This document shows positions 51,599 through 61,336 of a stretch of DNA of 64,000 nt, in pieces. The stretch's first letter is position 1, and the number at the start of each line of letters is the position of its first letter. The stretch is from assembly GCF_000069225.1 (NCBI RefSeq), contig NC_010407.1:1612001-1676000 (forward strand), written 5' to 3'. Under the pieces are notes generated by a model. It had not been told where the DNA came from. It saw nothing but the letters and a program-made list of their open reading frames with translations, and did no database searches. This DNA comes from Clavibacter sepedonicus (GTDB lineage Bacteria; Actinomycetota; Actinomycetes; Actinomycetales; Microbacteriaceae). The translations under genes were made by a program, and so were the position numbers.

Positions 51599-52603
51599 CT
51601 ACTCCCGGAGCGTCTCGATGTGCTCCCGGTACCACGCGACCGTGGAGCGCAGGCCCTCGTCGAGGCCGATGGACGACGTCCACCCGGCGTCGGCGAGCTT
51701 CGACACGTCGAGCAGCTTCTGCGGCGTCCCGTCCGGCTTCGAGGTGTCCCACTCGGTGCGGCCCTCGTAGCCGACGACGCGCGCGATGGTCTCCGCGATC
51801 TCGCGGATCGTCACGTCGGTGCCCGTGCCCACGTTGACCTGCTCGGGCCCGTCGTAGTGCTCCAGCAGGTGGAGGCACGCGGCGGCCATGTCGTCGACGT
51901 GCAGGAACTCGCGGCGCGGCGTGCCCGTGCCCCAGTTCGTCACCGACTCCGCGCCGGACGCGCGCGCTTCGTCGTAGCGGCGGATGAGCGCCGGCAGCAC
52001 GTGCGAGCCCTGCGGCGAGAAGTTGTCGCCCGGGCCGTACAGGTTCGTCGGCATGGCCGAGAGCCACGGCAGCCCGTACTGGCGCCGCACGGCCTGGATC
52101 TGCATGATGCCCGCGATCTTCGCGATCGCGTAGGCGTCGTTGGTGGGCTCGAGGTGACCCGTGAGCAGGCTGTCCTCGGTGATCGGCTGCGGCGCGAGCT
52201 TCGGGTAGATGCACGAGGAGCCGAGGAACAGCAGGCGGTCCACGCCGTGCGCGAGCGCGGCGTCGAGCACGTTGACCTGGATCCTCAGGTTGTCGCTGAG
52301 GAAGTCGACCGGGTAGGTGCTGTTGGCGAGGATCCCACCCACCTTCGCGGCCGCGAGCACCACGTGCACGGGCTCCTCGGCGGCGAAGAACGCGAACACG
52401 GCGTCGCGGTCCTTGAGGTCGAGCTCGGCCGAGGTGCGGCCGACGACGTCGGTGAAGCCCTCCGCCTCCAGCCTGCGGACGATCGCCGAGCCGACGAGGC
52501 CGCGGTGGCCGGCCACGTAGACGCGCGCCGATCGGTCGAGCGGCGCGGGCGTGAACGCGACGGCGTCGCGTTCGTCGGCGGCAGACGCGGGGGCCGCGCT
52601 CAC
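51599..52603 (-). CDS. fcl: GDP-L-fucose synthase
   Basis: 334-aa short-chain dehydrogenase/epimerase making GDP-L-fucose from GDP-4-keto-6-deoxymannose. NADP-binding [20 protein letters not shown] near residue 28, catalytic Ser in [17 protein letters not shown] and YxxxK in [13 protein letters not shown] near 155. GDP-sugar segment [18 protein letters not shown] and [15 protein letters not shown] follow. Start GTG 52603 overlaps the gmd stop by four bases, so the two enzymes are made together. It supplies fucose for the exopolysaccharide locus. Confidence 0.95.
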   Translation of the reverse strand: MSAAPASAADERDAVAFTPAPLDRSARVYVAGHRGLVGSAIVRRLEAEGFTDVVGRTSAELDLKDRDAVFAFFAAEEPVHVVLAAAKVGGILANSTYPVDFLSDNLRIQVNVLDAALAHGVDRLLFLGSSCIYPKLAPQPITEDSLLTGHLEPTNDAYAIAKIAGIMQIQAVRRQYGLPWLSAMPTNLYGPGDNFSPQGSHVLPALIRRYDEARASGAESVTNWGTGTPRREFLHVDDMAAACLHLLEHYDGPEQVNVGTGTDVTIREIAETIARVVGYEGRTEWDTSKPDGTPQKLLDVSKLADAGWTSSIGLDEGLRSTVAWYREHIETLRE

Positions 52604-53652
52604 GCCTCGACCGCGGTCGCGTCGGCCGTGCCCCAGCTCGCGAGCCGCACGGTGTCGATCCACGGACGCCCCTCGGCCTCGAGCGCGGCGATGTCCGCGT
52701 CGACCATGATCCGGGCGAGCATCGTGGTGTCGACCGTGGCCTTCCAGCCCAGCTTCTCGTGCGCCTTCGTGGCGTCGCCGACGAGCGCGTCCACCTCGGT
52801 GGGGCGGAGGTACCGCGGGTCGAACCGCACGTGGTCGGACCAGTCGAGGCCCGCGTGCGAGAACGCGGTCTCGAGGAAGTCGCGGACGGTGAAGTTGCCG
52901 CCGGTGGCGAGCACGAAGTCGTCGGGCTCGTCGGCCTGCAGCATCCGCCACATGCCCTCGACGTACTCGGCCGCGTAGCCCCAGTCGCGGATGCTGTCGA
53001 GGTTGCCGAGGTAGACGTGGTCCTGCTTGCCCGCCTTGATGGCGGCGACCGCGCGCGTGATCTTGCGCGTCACGAACGTCTCGCCGCGGCGCGGGGACTC
53101 GTGGTTGAACAGGATCCCGTTGACGGCGAACATGTCGTACGCCTCGCGGTAGTTCTTCGTGATCCAGAAGCTGTAGAGCTTCGCGGCGCCGTACGGCGAG
53201 CGCGGGTAGAACGGCGTGGTCTCGCTCTGCGGCGGGGGAGTGGCCCCGTACAGCTCGCTCGAGGAGGCCTGGTAGAAGCGGGTCTCGATGCCCGACAGGC
53301 GCACGGCCTCGAGCAGGCGGATCGTGCCGGTGCCTGTCGTGTCGGCGGTGTGCTCGGGCTCGTCGAACGAGACGCGCACGTGCGACTGGGCGGCGAGGTT
53401 GTAGACCTCGTCGGGCTGGATCTGCATCATCAGCGTCGTGAGGCGCGAGCCGTCGCTCAGGTCGCCGTAGTGGAGGAAGAGCTTCGCGCCGTCCTCGTGC
53501 GGGTCCTGGTACAGGTGGTCGATGCGCGACGTGTTGAACGTCGACGAGCGGCGGATGAGGCCGTGGACCTCGTAGCCCTTGGCGAGCAGAAGCTCCGCCA
53601 GGTACGAGCCGTCCTGCCCGGTGATGCCGGTGATGAAAGCCTTCTTGGCCAT
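52600..53652 (-). CDS. gmd: GDP-mannose 4,6-dehydratase
   Basis: 350-aa dehydratase producing GDP-4-keto-6-deoxy-D-mannose. Motifs: [60 protein letters not shown], catalytic [15 protein letters not shown] and [20 protein letters not shown], plus [20 protein letters not shown] and [20 protein letters not shown]. Length is normal. First gene of a two-gene gmd-fcl operon, divergent from the glycosyltransferase at 53823; the 170-bp gap holds both promoters. Confidence 0.97.
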   Translation of the reverse strand: MAKKAFITGITGQDGSYLAELLLAKGYEVHGLIRRSSTFNTSRIDHLYQDPHEDGAKLFLHYGDLSDGSRLTTLMMQIQPDEVYNLAAQSHVRVSFDEPEHTADTTGTGTIRLLEAVRLSGIETRFYQASSSELYGATPPPQSETTPFYPRSPYGAAKLYSFWITKNYREAYDMFAVNGILFNHESPRRGETFVTRKITRAVAAIKAGKQDHVYLGNLDSIRDWGYAAEYVEGMWRMLQADEPDDFVLATGGNFTVRDFLETAFSHAGLDWSDHVRFDPRYLRPTEVDALVGDATKAHEKLGWKATVDTTMLARIMVDADIAALEAEGRPWIDTVRLASWGTADATAVEA

Positions 53653-53822
53653 GGATCCCCCCAGATTCTCATGCGATGCGACGCGATGGCGGCGGGGCAG
53701 TCGCCCGGCGCGGCCGTCCGTCCGGTCGAATCTAACGTGACCGCGGCTCCCGGAGGCAATCGGGGTACGACGCCGCGCGGTCCGTTAACGACATCGAAAC
53801 CTCGAGGCACCAGAATGGGCCC

Positions 53823-55109
53823 ATGGGGGAATTGAGCACGACCGACGCTGCGCGCACGCAGACGGCGGACCTGGGGGGCCTCACGGTCTGCCTGGTCGGC
53901 ATCAACTACTGGCCGGAGACCACGGGCATCGCGCCGTACACGACCGCGATGGCCGAGGCGCTCACCGACGCGGGGGCGTCGGTGCACGTGGTCACCGGGA
54001 TACCGCACTACCCGCAGTGGAAGCTGCAGGACGAGCGGTACGCCGAGGGCAGGCGCTGGGAGGAGATGCGCGACGGCGTCCGCATCACCCGCGTCCGCCA
54101 CACCATCCCGGAGACGCCGGACCTCGCGGGCCGGGCCAAGCTCGAGGCGAGCTTCCTGCGGGGCGCCCTCCGCGAGGTGCGCCGGGACACGAGCGAGGTC
54201 GTCATCGCGGTCACGCCGTCGCTCGCGGGGCTCGCCGCCGGCGCGCTCGGGCGGGGCCGCCGTCCGTTCGGCGTGCTGGTGCAGGACCTCACGGGCAACG
54301 CCGCGGGCGAGTCCGGAACAACAGGAGGCCGCGCCTCGCGCCTGATCGCGACGGGGGAGTACGCGCTCCTCCGCCGGGCCGACCGCATCGGCGTCATCAC
54401 GCCCCGCTTCGGCGACCTGCTGATCCAGCAAGGCCTGCCCGACGCGGCCATCTCCGGGCTCCCGAACTTCACGCACATCAGGCCGGTGGACGTCTCCACC
54501 GCAGCGGCCCGCACCCGGCTCGGCTGGACGCGGGACGCGTTCACCGTCGTCCACACCGGCAACATGGGCATGAAGCAGGGGCTGGAGTCGGTCGTCGAGG
54601 CCGCCCGCCTCTCGGACGCGCGCGACCTCGGCATCGAGTTCGTGCTCGTGGGCGACGGCAACCAGCGGGCCGCCCTCGAGGCGCAGGGCGCGGGGATCCG
54701 CTCGCTCCGCTTCGTCCCGCCGCTCGACGGCGACGACTACCCGTACGCCCTGGCCGCGGCCGACGCGCTGCTGCTCAACGAGAAGCCCGGCGTGCGCGAG
54801 ATGAGCATGCCGTCGAAGCTCACGTCGTACACGAGCAGCCGGCGCCCGATCATCGCCGCGGTGGAGGACGGCGGCATCACGGAGAGCGTCGTGCGCGAGC
54901 ACGGGGCGGCCGCCATCATCCCGCCGGGCGATCCGGAGCGGCTGCTGCAGGCGGCGCAGGACCTCCGCTGCGACACCGACGCCGCCGAGGTCCTCACCAC
55001 GGCTGCCCAGCGGATGTACCAGAACCGCTACTCGCCCGTCAGCGCCCACGCGAGGTACGTCCGCTTCGCGCAGTCGCTCTCCACCCTGGGGGCCGGGGTG
55101 CGCGCGTGA
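53823..55109 (+). CDS. glycosyltransferase, WcaI-like
   Basis: 428-aa GT-B enzyme resembling the colanic acid glycosyltransferase WcaI. Acceptor-side motifs: VCLVGINYWPETTGIAPYTT, GIPHYPQWKLQDERYAEGRR. Donor domain: FTVVHTGNMGMKQGLESVVE near residue 240, FVLVGDGNQRAALEAQGAGI and ALLLNEKPGVREMSMPSKLT. WcaI is usually assigned fucosyl transfer, which fits the adjacent gmd-fcl pair; the linkage is inferred. ATG 53823 is six bases after CAGAAT. It overlaps the acetyltransferase gene by four bases and heads a four-gene operon. Confidence 0.88.
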   Translation: MGELSTTDAARTQTADLGGLTVCLVGINYWPETTGIAPYTTAMAEALTDAGASVHVVTGIPHYPQWKLQDERYAEGRRWEEMRDGVRITRVRHTIPETPDLAGRAKLEASFLRGALREVRRDTSEVVIAVTPSLAGLAAGALGRGRRPFGVLVQDLTGNAAGESGTTGGRASRLIATGEYALLRRADRIGVITPRFGDLLIQQGLPDAAISGLPNFTHIRPVDVSTAAARTRLGWTRDAFTVVHTGNMGMKQGLESVVEAARLSDARDLGIEFVLVGDGNQRAALEAQGAGIRSLRFVPPLDGDDYPYALAAADALLLNEKPGVREMSMPSKLTSYTSSRRPIIAAVEDGGITESVVREHGAAAIIPPGDPERLLQAAQDLRCDTDAAEVLTTAAQRMYQNRYSPVSAHARYVRFAQSLSTLGAGVRA

Positions 55110-55687
55110 CGGCGGCACCCGATCACTCGACCGACGTCCCGGTGATCGACCTGTCCCTCGCCCCCGGCGAGCACCAGGCGTGGGACCGCCCGAAGCGCAC
55201 CGTCTACCTCTGGGCCGTGGTCGAGCTGCTCCTCGTCACGAACCCGTGGCAGATCAGCTCGTCGCTGCGCGTCCGCGCGCTCCGGGCGTTCGGCGCCGAG
55301 ATCGGCGACGGCGTGGTGTTCCGGCCGCGCACGCGGGTGAAGTTCCCGTGGAAGCTGCGCATCGGCGACCGCTCCTGGATCGGCGAGGGCGTCTGGTTCC
55401 ACAACCAGGACCACATCACGGTGGGCCACGACGTCGTCCTCTCGCAGGAGACGATGCTTACAACGGGCAGCCACGCGCACCGGCGCGACATGGCCCTCAT
55501 CACGCGCCCCATCGTCATCGAGCCGGGCGCGTGGATCACGTCGCGCTGCCTGGTCCTCGGCGGCGCGCACGTGGGCCGCTCGGCGCTCGCCCGGCCGATG
55601 ACCGTGGTCGCGGGTGACGTCCCCGCCGACGCGATCGTCTCGGGCGCGGACTGCGCCGTCGTCGGCTCGCGGTTCCGCGCATCGTGA
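55106..55687 (+). CDS. sugar O-acetyltransferase, left-handed beta helix (WcaF-like)
   Basis: 193-aa acyltransferase with hexapeptide repeats. RAFGAEIGDGVVFRPRTRVK, LRIGDRSWIGEGVWFHNQDH, ITVGHDVVLSQETMLTTGSH and VIEPGAWITSRCLVLGGAHV are successive coils; HNQDH and TGSHAH contain the catalytic His candidates. It should acetylate a sugar in the EPS repeat unit, as WcaF does for colanic acid. Start GTG 55106 lies in the WcaI-like stop. The product also overlaps the next gene, so translation is coupled through the operon. Confidence 0.9.
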   Translation: MTAAPDHSTDVPVIDLSLAPGEHQAWDRPKRTVYLWAVVELLLVTNPWQISSSLRVRALRAFGAEIGDGVVFRPRTRVKFPWKLRIGDRSWIGEGVWFHNQDHITVGHDVVLSQETMLTTGSHAHRRDMALITRPIVIEPGAWITSRCLVLGGAHVGRSALARPMTVVAGDVPADAIVSGADCAVVGSRFRAS

Positions 55688-56808
55688 CCCGCCGACTGCG
55701 CATCGCCCACGTACTTCCCTTCGTCTCGGAGGACGGCGCGTTCGGCGGCCCGGTGGCCGTGGCCGTGGAGCAGTGCCGGGAGCTCGCGCGCCAGGGGCAC
55801 GGTGTCGTGCTCGTCGTGGGGTGGGACGGCGAGGTGGACCTCGGGGTGGACGGCGTGGACGTTCGCCTCTTCCGCGCGCACGCGATCCCCGGCCTCGGGT
55901 TCAGCGGGCTGGTCTCCCCGGCGATGATCGCCGGGCTGCGCCGCCACGTACGTGAGTTCGACGTCGTCCACATCCACCTCGGCCGGCACCTGCTGGCCCT
56001 CGCCGCCGCCGAGGTCTGTCGACGCGCGGGCGTCCCCTACGTGCTGCAGACGCACGGAATGGTGACGGCCGACGCTCGCCCGAAGTCGCGGATCCTGGAC
56101 GCCGTCGCGGTCCGCCGTGTGCTCGCGGGGGCTCGGGCCGTGCTGGCCCTCACGGATGCCGAGGAGGAGGCGCTCGGCGTCGTATCCCGGTCCGGCGCGC
56201 ACGTCGTGCGGATCCGCAACGGCGTGGCGCCGGTGTCGGTCGAGCGGCATCGCGACCCCGACGCTGTCCCCGAGGTCTTGTTCCTCGCGCGGCTGCATCC
56301 CCGGAAGCGCGTGCTCGCGTTCGCCGAGATGGCGGCGCTCCTCCACGAACGAGGCTTGCGGGCGCGCTTCACCGTGATCGGCCCCGACGAGGGCGACCTC
56401 CCCGCGCTGACGGACTTCATCGCCGCGCGTCCTGGCCTGCCTCTGGTCCACGAGGGGAGCATCGCCCCCGGTGCCTCCAGCGAACGGCTCGCAGCGGCGG
56501 ACGTCTACGTGCTCCCGAGCGTCCGCGAGGTGTTCCCGATGACGGTCCTCGAGTCCCTGGCCGTGGGGACGCCCGTCGTCCTCACCGACGACTGCGGCAT
56601 ATCGACGGAGCTCCGCGACGCGGGCGCGGCCCTCGTCACCGCCGGCGCACCGTCCGACCTCTCGGACGCGGTCGAGGCGATCCTCGGCGCGTCGACCCTC
56701 CGACGCTCGCTCTCCGAGGGCATGCGACGGAGCCTGGACCACGACTTCGGTATCGCGGCCGTCGTCTCGACCCTGCTGCCCGCCTATGCCGATCGGAGCA
56801 CCCCATGA
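55684..56808 (+). CDS. GT4-family glycosyltransferase
   Basis: 374-aa glycosyltransferase of the EPS locus. N-terminal LRIAHVLPFVSEDGAFGGPV and HIHLGRHLLALAAAEVCRRA; LQTHGMVTADARPKSRILDA; donor domain VLFLARLHPRKRVLAFAEMA near residue 200, then SERLAAADVYVLPSVREVFP and MTVLESLAVGTPVVLTDDCG with the E-x7-E Glu pair. The donor sugar is unknown. GTG 55684 overlaps the acetyltransferase stop, and its own stop overlaps the polymerase start. Confidence 0.87.
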   Translation: MTRRLRIAHVLPFVSEDGAFGGPVAVAVEQCRELARQGHGVVLVVGWDGEVDLGVDGVDVRLFRAHAIPGLGFSGLVSPAMIAGLRRHVREFDVVHIHLGRHLLALAAAEVCRRAGVPYVLQTHGMVTADARPKSRILDAVAVRRVLAGARAVLALTDAEEEALGVVSRSGAHVVRIRNGVAPVSVERHRDPDAVPEVLFLARLHPRKRVLAFAEMAALLHERGLRARFTVIGPDEGDLPALTDFIAARPGLPLVHEGSIAPGASSERLAAADVYVLPSVREVFPMTVLESLAVGTPVVLTDDCGISTELRDAGAALVTAGAPSDLSDAVEAILGASTLRRSLSEGMRRSLDHDFGIAAVVSTLLPAYADRSTP

Positions 56809-58325
56809 CCGAGACGCCCTCACGTCGACCCGCCGTCGCACCTCCCCGGTCCTCCACCTCCGGGCCGATGGTGGCCGGCAGCGCGGCGTCGACGGCCAGC
56901 AGCCTCACCGCCACATTGCTGATCATCGCGTTCTGCGGCTTCGTTCCCCTCGCCGTGTTCGCCACCGTGCCGTACCCGACCGACCGTGCGGTCCCCCTCG
57001 AGGTGGCCGGGGCGCTGCTCATCCTGCTGATCAGCGGAACCCGCCTCGCGATCGTGATCGGCTCCGGTAGGCAGACGCTCTTCACCTTCGCGTTCTGGCT
57101 CTTCGCCTATGCGTTCATCGCCGTGCCCGCATTCGCGCAGATGCTCACCCGGCGTTTTCCGGGGACGACGCCGAACATCGAGGTCGAATACGACCTGACG
57201 GCGCTGGGGGTCGTCCTGGTGGGTCTCGGGGCCGCCATGTTCGGCGCGCTCATCGCGCGGAGGGTGCGTCCGCACCGGAGCGACCAGCAGATGCGCGCGG
57301 CCGCATTGCCACGATGGTCCTTATCCCGGAACCGCATCGTCATCCTTGCCGTGATCGGTTTCGCTGCCTGGGCATACTTCGTCGGACGGCTCGGCCCCGC
57401 GACGTTCTTCTCGAGCAGAGACGAGATGGCCGCAGCACGCAGCATGGCGTTCTCCGACCCGGCGACGTCCACCATCGTCGCCTCGGTCGCCACGCTTCCG
57501 CTCCTCGTCTGCGTGCACGCCATGACGCGCTTCCGTCGGGCTCAGCCTCGTGCGACGGGCACGGCCCGCGACTTCACCCTCATGCTGCCTGCTGCCCTCC
57601 TCGCGGTGCTCTTCGCCATCAACGTCGTCACATCATCGAGGTACCTGTTCGGAACGATGGCCTTCAGCCTGCTGGTCCTCTTCGGGGGCTTCGCCACCCG
57701 TCGGCGCGCGAGGCTCTCCATGGGCGCTCTCGTGTTCCTCCTCCTTGCGGCGTTCCCCCTCTTCTCGATCTTCCGACGTGCGACCGCGAGCACCACTTCC
57801 CAGCTCGGCGCCGCCGCGTTCGTCAACAGCGGGGACTATGACTCCTTCGCCCAGATCATCAACTCCGTTAACTACGTCGCCGACGAGGGGGTCCTCTGGG
57901 GCACGCAGCTGCTCGGGCCCTTCGTGTTCTGGGTGCCGCGCGCGGTGTGGCCGGACAAGCCCATCGACACCGGCGTGATGCTCGCCCAGTTCCGCGGGTA
58001 CAACTTCGAGAACCTGTCCGCTCCGTTCTGGTCGGAAGCGTTCCTGAGCGGTGGGTGGGCAGGGGTTGTCGTGCTCTTCCTGCTCCTCGGCTATGTCCTC
58101 AAACGCGCCGACGCGCGGTCGGGAGCCTCGCTCGACAAGGCGGGGGTCTTCGGCATCACCACCGCGATCCTCTCCTTCTACATGCTCATCCTCCTGCGCG
58201 GCTCGCTGCTCCAGGCGACCAGCACGCTGGCGGTGATCCTCGTGAGCATCCTCGTGGTCGCCCGGCGGGACGCGATAAAACCGACAGCGGCCAGCGGGTC
58301 GGGTACCCGTCGGCCAATTTCCTGA
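56805..58325 (+). CDS. O-antigen/EPS polymerase-like membrane protein (Wzy type)
   Basis: 506-aa integral membrane protein with about eleven to twelve helices (for example ATLLIIAFCGFVPLAVFATV, FTLMLPAALLAVLFAINVVT and GWAGVVVLFLLLGYVLKRAD) and a large extracytoplasmic loop near residues 330-410 containing INSVNYVADEGVLWGTQLLG and PRAVWPDKPIDTGVMLAQFR. The VWPDKP-type segment occurs in O-antigen polysaccharide polymerase families. Position among glycosyltransferases and a flippase supports a Wzy role. Last gene of the plus-strand EPS operon. Confidence 0.8.
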   Translation: MTETPSRRPAVAPPRSSTSGPMVAGSAASTASSLTATLLIIAFCGFVPLAVFATVPYPTDRAVPLEVAGALLILLISGTRLAIVIGSGRQTLFTFAFWLFAYAFIAVPAFAQMLTRRFPGTTPNIEVEYDLTALGVVLVGLGAAMFGALIARRVRPHRSDQQMRAAALPRWSLSRNRIVILAVIGFAAWAYFVGRLGPATFFSSRDEMAAARSMAFSDPATSTIVASVATLPLLVCVHAMTRFRRAQPRATGTARDFTLMLPAALLAVLFAINVVTSSRYLFGTMAFSLLVLFGGFATRRRARLSMGALVFLLLAAFPLFSIFRRATASTTSQLGAAAFVNSGDYDSFAQIINSVNYVADEGVLWGTQLLGPFVFWVPRAVWPDKPIDTGVMLAQFRGYNFENLSAPFWSEAFLSGGWAGVVVLFLLLGYVLKRADARSGASLDKAGVFGITTAILSFYMLILLRGSLLQATSTLAVILVSILVVARRDAIKPTAASGSGTRRPIS

Positions 58326-58819
58326 GGTGTGCCCCTGAAGTCGATGGGCATGTGAGGCGATTTGTCCCGGGACCCGGACTAGCCAGGCGATGACGGCCCG
58401 CGGTGACGGTGGCACCATGGCCGTCTCCGATTCCCCGAGATGCCGGGATATCCGCAGCTGTCACGTGCACGGCAAAGTTGCAGGCGCCCCAGGCGGCGTC
58501 TCGCGGACGCGATGCTCTATGTCGGGTCTTAAAGGGTTCGACTCGAGATTCTTGAATGCACCTCGCCGCCGTACGCGATGCCAGCAGTGAGGCGCCGAGT
58601 ATTTGGATACCGCCGGTCGACTTGGTCAACGAACGATGACCGGTGAGTCGGCCCGTCCCTGGGAACGGACGGCATCCCCTCGTCATGACGATCAGCAGCC
58701 GACGCGAGAATGCAGCACACGGTAGCCCAACTCTCCTCTGACGCACGGGGCATCGCAGATGCCATCGGGCCCTCTCGCAGGGCGACTCCGTTGACGCGCG
58801 CCCGCCCCTCGCGGGCGCG
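58326..58819. other. 494-bp intergenic region inside the EPS locus
   Basis: No intact gene found on either strand between the convergent polymerase and the 131-aa gene. Base composition is less GC-rich than the flanks (for example around 58310-58360 and 58530-58640). I see no transposase remnant. The right end is a strong hairpin serving the minus-strand operon. Confidence 0.55.
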
Positions 58820-58820
58820 C
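58796..58820 (-). terminator. hairpin terminator of the minus-strand EPS operon
   Basis: GCGCGCCCGC (58796-58805) pairs perfectly with GCGGGCGCGC (58811-58820), loop CCCTC. The stem touches the stop codon of the 131-aa gene. Confidence 0.65.
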
Positions 58821-59215
58821 TACGCCGTCTTAACAGGTGAGGCGAGCACGCCCACCGAGGCAAGGCGGGCGGCGAGCACGAACGTCGATCGGGGCCCTCC
58901 CCGTGACACGACGAGGTCCGACACACCCTCGTTGAGCAACGTTCGACGCCAGCGCCAGGGCTCCAGAAGGGCGCCGAGGCGGAGCCGCAGGGACCCGCGG
59001 GAATCCGTGACGCTGAACTGCCGGTGGATGATGACCGGTTGACCGCCCAGCGCAATCACGTCCTCGTACTGCTCGGAAGTCCTCACGAGGACGATGCCGA
59101 AACGCGAGACGCGCAAGCGCTCGTCTTCGTCACGGCCCCGGTCGATGTCCCACTCGGACGGGAGCGCGCGCGCGAGCACGTCACGCCGGGACGGAGCGAG
59201 ATCGACGCGGCTCAT
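58820..59215 (-). CDS. hypothetical protein, 131 aa, coupled to the pyruvyltransferase
   Basis: Not recognised. No signal or membrane segment. Basic alpha/beta-like sequence: RLRVSRFGIVLVRTSEQYED, GGQPVIIHRQFSVTDSRGSL, then RLGALLEPWRWRRTLLNEGV and a short C-terminus VLASPVKTA. ATG 59215 overlaps the pyruvyltransferase stop by four bases, so it is coupled. The FGIVLVRTS and VIIHRQF strands could be the edge of a glycosyltransferase-like fold cut short, but this is only a guess. Confidence 0.6.
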   Translation of the reverse strand: MSRVDLAPSRRDVLARALPSEWDIDRGRDEDERLRVSRFGIVLVRTSEQYEDVIALGGQPVIIHRQFSVTDSRGSLRLRLGALLEPWRWRRTLLNEGVSDLVVSRGGPRSTFVLAARLASVGVLASPVKTA

Positions 59216-60150
59216 GACAGCTTCCAATCGGCGGTCCAGGCGGAGATGGCCTCGGTCGGGAGCGCGATCTCCACCACCCTCCCTGGCGTCAAGGACGCCT
59301 CGATGTCGCGGAACGAGTTTCGCGAAGGAGCATGCAGCCCCACGGATCGGCTGATCTCCCGCGCGCGGTTGTCGATGGCGAGGATGAGGCTCGGAACCCC
59401 TCGCTGCATGGCTCGGATGCCCCCGTGTAACCGGAGGCCGACATACGCCGTCCCTGGCTCGTCCAGCGCGGCGTCGAAGGCCGACAGCGACGCGTCGACG
59501 AAGGACGCACCCGGGCCGACAAGCTGTTCAATGTACCGACGGTCGCCCGGTCCCTGCGGCCAGAAGAGCACCTCGAACCGCTCCGCCAGCAGGTCCACCA
59601 GGCGCTTGTCGGCGAGAGGGTCCTGGTTGTAGTCGGTCAGCGTGACGATCACGCGCTCCTGCTCCGCAGGCAGGGTCTGGGTGTCGACGTCCCACAGCGT
59701 CGGGCAGGAGAGATGGACGGCTGAGATCCCGGCCGCCTGCAGCCGACGGGCGGAGTACTCGTCGCGTACCGCCCAGGTGCGGCCGCCCGAGAGGGCGCGC
59801 ATCCACCGGGCCGAGACGGGATCGATGCCCGCGAGCTGGTACTGCCACCAGCCGGCGCCGAACACGGTGAGCTTGCCCTTCGTCAGCTGGATGTCGTCAC
59901 GCGGCCACTCCCAGCTGGTGCGGAAGCGCATGTGGTCCGACAGGAGGTTGGTCCCGCAGACCACCACCTCGTCGGCCTTGCGGAGCGCGTCCCGCGACGT
60001 GTCCGTGAGTGGCCCGTGCATCGGGATGACGGTGACGTCCCCGTGGCGGTCACCGAGCCGTCCGATGAACTGCCGGTTCACGGCGTCCGAGATGATCTGA
60101 TCTCCGAGATTGGTCGATGCCATCCCCGGATCCACTACGACGACTGTCAT
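59212..60150 (-). CDS. polysaccharide pyruvyl transferase family protein
   Basis: 312-aa PS_pyruv_trans-family enzyme that adds ketal-linked pyruvate to sugars of exopolysaccharides. N-terminal VVVVDPGMASTNLGDQIISD with the DxxI segment, DEVVVCGTNLLSDHMRFRTS, RTWAVRDEYSARRLQAAGIS, and AYVGLRLHGGIRAMQRGVPS with the conserved RLHG near residue 240. Pyruvylated EPS is known from Clavibacter. Start ATG 60150. Located directly after the GT4 gene on the same strand. Confidence 0.88.
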   Translation of the reverse strand: MTVVVVDPGMASTNLGDQIISDAVNRQFIGRLGDRHGDVTVIPMHGPLTDTSRDALRKADEVVVCGTNLLSDHMRFRTSWEWPRDDIQLTKGKLTVFGAGWWQYQLAGIDPVSARWMRALSGGRTWAVRDEYSARRLQAAGISAVHLSCPTLWDVDTQTLPAEQERVIVTLTDYNQDPLADKRLVDLLAERFEVLFWPQGPGDRRYIEQLVGPGASFVDASLSAFDAALDEPGTAYVGLRLHGGIRAMQRGVPSLILAIDNRAREISRSVGLHAPSRNSFRDIEASLTPGRVVEIALPTEAISAWTADWKLS

Positions 60151-60173
60151 TCAATTCCCCCCTATTGATGCTT

Positions 60174-61274
60174 CTAATTTATTGCATGCCGTCGGTATTC
60201 GTCGACCGCGCGCCTGCCGACGGCATCCCACGTCCCGACGGACGACGCCCACGAGCGGGCCCTCCGGCCCAGCTCCCAGTCGCCGTCGACGCGCTCGAGC
60301 GCCGACGCCAGCTCGCCCTCCGCTGCCACCAGGTCGACGACGCCGAGGATCCCCTCATCCCCGAGCTCGTCAGCGGCGTGGATCGAGCGCGATATGAGAC
60401 TCGGGACGCCCGCCGCCAGGGCCTCGAGCAACATGATGCTGCACGACTCCCAGCGAGACGGGTGGATGTAGGCGCGACAGGTGGTCAGCAACTCGTTCTT
60501 CTCCGTCCCCCCGACGTGGCTCCGCAGCTCGACGGACCCCGTCAGCCCCTGAGCCGCGACCGACGCCGCGATGCGCGCGCGCCCGCCCCGGAAGTCCGGT
60601 CCCGCGAGGACCAGGCGGGGGCGCGGCTCGGGGAGCCGCGCCCATGCGTCCACCAGGTTGTCGAGGCCCTTGTGCAGGACGTCGAAACGCCCGATCCACA
60701 GGAAATGGTCGCCGCCGCCGCGCCACGCCTCGCCATCGGGCACGGGATCCGCGCCGTTCGGGACGGTCACGAAGCAGGAGATGCGTGGCTCGATCGCGCG
60801 GACGACGTCCTGCTCTCCGGCGTAGAACACGTGCACGGCATCGGCCATGCGCAGGACCAGCCGGTCCAGGTGCCGGCGCAGGCCGAGCACGTCCCTCTGG
60901 TTCTCCACGATCTGACGCTCGTAGACGCCGTGCGGCATCACCACAAGGCGGGCACCACAGAGCTTCGCCACCAGCGCGGCCACGACGTTGCTCAGAACCC
61001 AGCCCTCGTGGATCACCAGCAGGTCGCCGAGCCGCAGCTCGCGGAGCAGCCCCAGGGGCACGTACGACCCACGACCGCGTCCGAGGTGGGCGATCGACCG
61101 CGTGAGCGGCGACGGTTGCCGATGGCCACGGCCAGCTGGTGGCTCCGCGCAGAGGATCCGCGCGTCCCAGCCGGCGTCCGCCGCGGCGCGGGCCCAATGG
61201 TCGATCGAGTCGGTGACGCCGGAAGGGTGCTCTAGGTATCGGGCGTAGTAGTGGTGGATGCGGGTCATGCGCAC
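60174..61274 (-). CDS. GT4-family glycosyltransferase
   Basis: 366-aa glycosyltransferase. N-terminal part: RIHHYYARYLEHPSGVTDSI, LLVIHEGWVLSNVVAALVAK, VVMPHGVYERQIVENQRDVL. Donor domain: HFLWIGRFDVLHKGLDNLVD near residue 205, RLVLAGPDFRGGRARIAASV and AYIHPSRWESCSIMLLEALA with the E-x7-E pair. The sugar donor is unknown. ATG 61274 is used; ATG 61268 (MTRIHH) is equally possible. Downstream it is followed by the pyruvyltransferase gene after 23 A/T-rich bases. Confidence 0.88.
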   Translation of the reverse strand: MRMTRIHHYYARYLEHPSGVTDSIDHWARAAADAGWDARILCAEPPAGRGHRQPSPLTRSIAHLGRGRGSYVPLGLLRELRLGDLLVIHEGWVLSNVVAALVAKLCGARLVVMPHGVYERQIVENQRDVLGLRRHLDRLVLRMADAVHVFYAGEQDVVRAIEPRISCFVTVPNGADPVPDGEAWRGGGDHFLWIGRFDVLHKGLDNLVDAWARLPEPRPRLVLAGPDFRGGRARIAASVAAQGLTGSVELRSHVGGTEKNELLTTCRAYIHPSRWESCSIMLLEALAAGVPSLISRSIHAADELGDEGILGVVDLVAAEGELASALERVDGDWELGRRARSWASSVGTWDAVGRRAVDEYRRHAIN

Positions 61275-61336
61275 GGGTCTCCTCCGGCGGTTGGTTCGGT
61301 GGGACGACGGGTGATGGGCGGGCGGGCCGCCCTGGA

